Source: Roseivivax isoporae LMG 25204 | Lineage (GTDB): Bacteria; Pseudomonadota; Alphaproteobacteria; Rhodobacterales; Rhodobacteraceae | NCBI RefSeq assembly: GCF_000521865.1 | Contig: NZ_JAME01000026.1 | Span: 1-64,000, forward strand | DNA: 64,000 bases | Direction: 5' to 3' | Shown: positions 61,276 to 64,000 of the stretch, piece after piece | Position numbering within the stretch: the first letter of the stretch is position 1 | How the letters are laid out: the number at the start of each line of letters is the position of its first letter | Notes under the pieces: model-generated | Database searches by the model: none | What the model was told of the DNA's origin: nothing | Seen by the model: only the letters and a program-made list of their open reading frames with translations | Position numbers and translations under genes: made by a program

Positions 61276-62036
61276 GACGCGCGCTCCGCCGGCGACAGCG
61301 CCGCGAGCGCCGCCGCGAGGCCGGGCGCGAGGTGTGCGGCCATCGCCTGTGCCCGTGCGGGCGTGTCGATCAGGTCGTTGCGGATCTCGATCATCAGGGC
61401 CGGCAGGCCCCGGCCCTCGCCGTGCCGCGCCAGCGTGTAGGTCACGCCGTCGCTGGCGGCATAGGGCTCGTTCAGCGCCGCGCGGTAGCGCCCCGCCGCC
61501 TGCTCCGCGGCCAGCGCCGCCTGCGCCAGCGCGCCGTCGGCGTGGAACAGGAAGCCCAATTCCACCTCGCGCCGCGCGCCGTGAAAGACCGGCGTGAAGC
61601 TGTGCACGGTGATGAGCGCGGTGGCCGCGCGGCCCGACAGCACCTCCTCGACCGCGGCGTGGAACGGGTCGTGCACGCGCGCCACCCGGGCCGCGCGGGA
61701 CGCGGCATCGAGGTCCCGGTTGCCGGGGATCTCGTGCACTTCGCTCCGCACCGGAATCGCGTCCGGCGCCTCGGGCGGGCGGTTGCAGTCGTAGACGAGT
61801 CGCGACAGCGTGCCGGCGACGAGCGGCGCCTCCATGAGATCCGAGAGGGCCCGCGCGACGTCGCGGGCGCCGATGTCCCAGGCCGCGTGCGAATGCCGCG
61901 CCTCGGGCGAGAGACCGAGATCGCCGAGATCGGCCGGGATCGCGTGGGCGGCATGCTCGCAGACGAGCACAGGGCCGCTTCCGGTCGCCCCGCCGCGCAT
62001 GACCTCCACCGCTGTCCAGCCGTCGCCGTGCACCAC
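61272..62036 (-). CDS. N-formylglutamate amidohydrolase-family enzyme
   Basis: 254 residues. VLVCEHAAHAIP, HAAWDIGARDVARALS, DCNRPP, ITVHSFTPVF and LMIEIRNDLI match the N-formylglutamate amidohydrolase family, including the His/Asp/Glu positions expected to hold zinc. No other histidine-degradation gene is nearby, so hydrolysis of a different N-acyl or gamma-glutamyl compound is more likely here. It is the first gene of the RpiR-regulated operon. Start is one of two tandem GTG codons; AGGGGA lies just upstream. Confidence 0.87.
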   Translation of the reverse strand: MVHGDGWTAVEVMRGGATGSGPVLVCEHAAHAIPADLGDLGLSPEARHSHAAWDIGARDVARALSDLMEAPLVAGTLSRLVYDCNRPPEAPDAIPVRSEVHEIPGNRDLDAASRAARVARVHDPFHAAVEEVLSGRAATALITVHSFTPVFHGARREVELGFLFHADGALAQAALAAEQAAGRYRAALNEPYAASDGVTYTLARHGEGRGLPALMIEIRNDLIDTPARAQAMAAHLAPGLAAALAALSPAERAS

Positions 62037-62083
62037 TGTCCCCTGTCGTCCGCGCGCCGTTTCCCCGCGCCTTGCCGTTTGGT

Positions 62084-62134
62084 AAAGATCACTACAGGTT
62101 TTTGTGGCGTGTCAAGATCGTTCCTGTAATCTTT
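62084..62134. promoter_or_regulatory. inverted repeat in the RpiR / amidohydrolase divergent promoter
   Basis: AAAGAT-cac-TACAGG (62084-62098) faces CCTGTA-ATCTTT (62123-62134): half-sites match in inverted orientation within an AT-rich 137-base gap. Likely RpiR-family binding sites controlling both directions. Confidence 0.6.
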
Positions 62135-62173
62135 GCTTCAAACCCGCCCCGGCTGAACGGAAAGGAACAGGAC

Positions 62174-63040
62174 GTGGAACGCAGGCCGCTCGTCCGGGAT
62201 CTTCTGAAGGAACGGCAGCCCGACCTCACCGCGTCGGAGCGACGGCTCGCCGCGGTGCTGCTCGACGATGCACTGGTCTCGGGCCTCCAGTCCATCACGA
62301 AACTCGCCGAAAGCGCCGAGGTCTCGACGCCGACGATCATCCGGCTGGCACGCAAGCTCGGCTTCGAGGGCTTTCCGGATCTGCAGGACGCGATCCGCGA
62401 GGAGGTCGCGGCGCGGATGAAGCAGCCGCTGGCCAAGCTCGCCCCCGGCTCGCCCGAGGCGCACGGCGACCACATCGTGTCCCGTTTCGTGCAGGCGGTG
62501 TCGGGCAACATCAACCGCACGCTCGAACGGCTCGACCTGACGGAGTTCGACCGCGTGGCGGACCTCCTGTCAGACACCGGGCGGCGGCTGCACCTCCTCG
62601 GCGGGCGCATCACGCGCTCGAACGCGCACTACTTCTTCAACCACCTGCAGATCATCCGGCCGCACGTGTCGCTCCTCGACAGCTCGCCCAGCGTCTGGCC
62701 GCAGGCGCTGCTCGACATGGACGCGCAGTCGACGCTCGTGGTCTTCGACATCCGCCGCTACGAGAAGGAACTGGGCAAGCTCGCGGCGCTGGCCGTCGGA
62801 CAGGGGGCGAACGTCGTCCTGTTCACCGACACCTGGGGATCACCCATCGAGCGGCACGCGGCGCACTGCTTCCGCGCGCATGTGGAGGTGCCGTCGAGCT
62901 GGGATTCGACGCTCGCCATCAACGTTCTGGTCGAGGCGCTGGTGGCCGAGGTCCAGCACAGGCTGTCTGGATCGAGCGCGGAACGCATCGCCGCGCTCGA
63001 GCAGATGATCGGCGAATCCCGCATCTTCCGCAGCATCTGA
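62174..63040 (+). CDS. RpiR/MurR-family transcriptional regulator
   Basis: 288 residues from the GTG preceded by AAGGA; the frame continues upstream without a better start. The N-terminal helix-turn-helix spans about 15-75 (LTASERRLAAVLLDDAL, then LAESAEVSTPTIIRLARKLGF, core VSTPTIIRLARKLG). The C-terminal SIS domain has LHLLGGRITRSNAHYF and VVFDIRRYEKEL with GANVVLFTDTWGSPI. SIS domains sense phosphosugars or related acids. Divergent from the amidohydrolase/TRAP/GS operon with an inverted repeat between, so it is the likely local regulator. Confidence 0.9.
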   Translation: MERRPLVRDLLKERQPDLTASERRLAAVLLDDALVSGLQSITKLAESAEVSTPTIIRLARKLGFEGFPDLQDAIREEVAARMKQPLAKLAPGSPEAHGDHIVSRFVQAVSGNINRTLERLDLTEFDRVADLLSDTGRRLHLLGGRITRSNAHYFFNHLQIIRPHVSLLDSSPSVWPQALLDMDAQSTLVVFDIRRYEKELGKLAALAVGQGANVVLFTDTWGSPIERHAAHCFRAHVEVPSSWDSTLAINVLVEALVAEVQHRLSGSSAERIAALEQMIGESRIFRSI

Positions 63041-63051
63041 GCCGCGCCGGA

Positions 63052-63942
63052 TCAGGCGTTCCAGCGCACCTGGCCCAGCTCGGCCGTGTCGCAGCCGGCG
63101 ATGTCGGCGGCATGCGCCCCGAAGCTGTCCGAGCGGCAGAAGGCGAAGAGCCGCTGCAGCGGCGGGTCGAACCAGGCGCGCCGGTCCACCAGCAGGTCGA
63201 ACCGTTCCTCGACCACCGGCAGGAAGTCGAGCCCGAAGAGCCGCGCCACCGCCTCGAGTCCGAAGGTCGCGTCGGCGGCCCCCTGCGCCACGGCCATCAC
63301 CGCGTCGTTCTCGGTCGGCGCCGTGTCGGTCAGCTTGAGCGCGCCGGGTGTCAGCCCCTCGCGCGCGAGGAGGTCGTCGAACAGGGTCTGCGTGCCGGTC
63401 TCGGGCGCCCGGGGCACCACGCGGCGGCCGGCCAGGTCGGCGACGCTGCGGATCGGCGCGCCACCGCCCGACCGCCAAACGATCCCGCGGCTGCGGCGCG
63501 TCCAGGCCACCAGGACCACGTCGCGGCCCGAGAAGGCCTGTGCCACGCGGGCGGTGTTCCAGTCCCCGGTCTCGGGGTCGCGCAGGTGCAGGCCGGTCGC
63601 CACGCCCTCGCCCGCGGCGAAGCGGGACAGGCCGTCGAGGCTGCCCTCGCAGCGCATGGCAAGACCCGCGCGCGACTGCCGCACTGCCCATTCGAGCAGC
63701 GGGTCGTGGCTGCCCAGCAGCACCTCGGGCGGGCGGATGGCCGGTGCGCGCACCGTCTCCCCGCCCGAGGATCCGGACGCGATCCAGTCGCGGATCGCGC
63801 GCTCGGGAAAGAGCAGCTTGCCGGTGACCCGCGACACGGGCACCTCGCCGGAAGCGGCGAGGTCGTAGACCTTGCGTTCGCGGATCCGCAGGAGCTCCGC
63901 GAGTTCGCGCACGGTCAGGAATTCGCGGGTCTCCTCGGTCAT
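63052..63942 (-). CDS. excisionase-type HTH regulator fused to a periplasmic-binding-protein-like domain
   Basis: 296 residues, no signal peptide. Residues 7-55 form a MerR/excisionase-like helix-turn-helix (LTVRELAELLRIRERKVYDL, then VSRVTGKLLFPERAIRDWI). The rest, with GLHLRDPETGDWN, VVLVAWTRRSRGIVW and FGLEAVARLFGLDFLPVVEERFDLL (core: LFGLDFLPVVEERFD), matches the cytoplasmic PBP-like sensor domain found in molybdate/tungstate-linked regulators. Eight bases upstream on the same strand ends a gene whose C-terminus looks like a tungstate-binding protein, supporting oxyanion sensing. Confidence 0.86.
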   Translation of the reverse strand: MTEETREFLTVRELAELLRIRERKVYDLAASGEVPVSRVTGKLLFPERAIRDWIASGSSGGETVRAPAIRPPEVLLGSHDPLLEWAVRQSRAGLAMRCEGSLDGLSRFAAGEGVATGLHLRDPETGDWNTARVAQAFSGRDVVLVAWTRRSRGIVWRSGGGAPIRSVADLAGRRVVPRAPETGTQTLFDDLLAREGLTPGALKLTDTAPTENDAVMAVAQGAADATFGLEAVARLFGLDFLPVVEERFDLLVDRRAWFDPPLQRLFAFCRSDSFGAHAADIAGCDTAELGQVRWNA

Positions 63943-63947
63943 GTCGT

Positions 63948-64000
63948 TCAGCCTTCCGCGTTGGGGAAGAAGAGCTGCTGGCCGTCGAGCTCGAAGCCCG
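63948..64000 (-). CDS. C-terminal end of a probable tungstate ABC transporter binding protein
   Basis: Sixteen residues are visible, GFELDGQQLFFPNAEG, then the stop. G-x-x-LFFPNA endings are common in TupA-type tungstate-binding proteins. The neighbour is a PBP-domain regulator of the kind linked to tungstate/molybdate transport. The body of the gene is outside the window, so the call leans on the short end and context. Confidence 0.55.
   Translation of the reverse strand, partial: GFELDGQQLFFPNAEG

Noticed and set aside
1-64000. tRNA, rRNA, CRISPR arrays, insertion sequences or prophage genes
   Set aside because: No cloverleaf-like intergenic sequence, regularly spaced repeats, transposase motifs or phage structural genes were noticed by eye; a dedicated scan was not possible.

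Overview
The window is GC-rich, densely coding DNA with short gaps, many 4-base start/stop overlaps (ATGA) and a very high share of carboxylate and peptide transporters next to catabolic enzymes. Family content (TRAP and tripartite tricarboxylate transporters, a PQQ alcohol dehydrogenase with its ABC genes, GntR/LacI/RpiR regulators, IorAB-type molybdenum hydroxylase) points to a heterotrophic alphaproteobacterium, most likely Rhodobacterales-like. That placement is inference, since no rRNA or housekeeping marker lies in the window. I saw no tRNA, rRNA, CRISPR array, IS element or phage gene.

Layout. (A) 1-14068, minus strand: GntR regulator, then cytochrome c, PQQ alcohol dehydrogenase, two periplasmic binding proteins, a beta-propeller, an acidic secreted protein and an ABC exporter pair. 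These run on into acyl-CoA ligase, thiamine-diphosphate lyase, SDR and quinone oxidoreductase genes. An alcohol is probably oxidised in the periplasm and its acid activated and cleaved inside. (B) 14200-26775: a LacI-controlled regulon for a four-carbon sugar acid. OtnI, OtnC, OtnK and a DenD-like dehydrogenase give the full D-erythronate route to dihydroxyacetone phosphate, with a TctCBA importer and several extra enzymes. Two identical 19-base operators sit in front of the two divergent arms. (C) 27049-34785: accessory region with a YfcC carrier, a GFA protein, a TauE/SafE remnant, an amidase, small proteins, a methyltransferase, and a three-gene set of exported cationic peptide, PqqD-HprK kinase and nucleotidyltransferase. 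(D) 34834-40495: GntR-regulated TRAP importer with an enolase-superfamily enzyme and an arylmalonate decarboxylase. (E) 40541-47127: orphan histidine kinase, MFS transporter, IorAB molybdenum hydroxylase, HtpX protease. (F) 47212-54224: peptide ABC importer, including one polypeptide that joins permease and ATPase, a DUF1028 protein and a GntR regulator. (G) 54292-63040: RpiR-regulated TRAP importer with glutamine-synthetase-like ligase, aldehyde and alcohol dehydrogenases and an N-formylglutamate-amidohydrolase-like enzyme, suggesting a gamma-glutamylation route for an amine or amino alcohol. (H) 63052-64000: a HTH regulator with a periplasmic-binding-protein-like domain beside the end of a probable tungstate-binding protein.

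The strongest leads are the peptide/kinase/nucleotidyltransferase set (32328-34785), the arylmalonate decarboxylase operon (35632-40495), the twin-operator tetronate regulon (14200-26775), and the PQQ dehydrogenase that lacks the usual vicinal cysteines.
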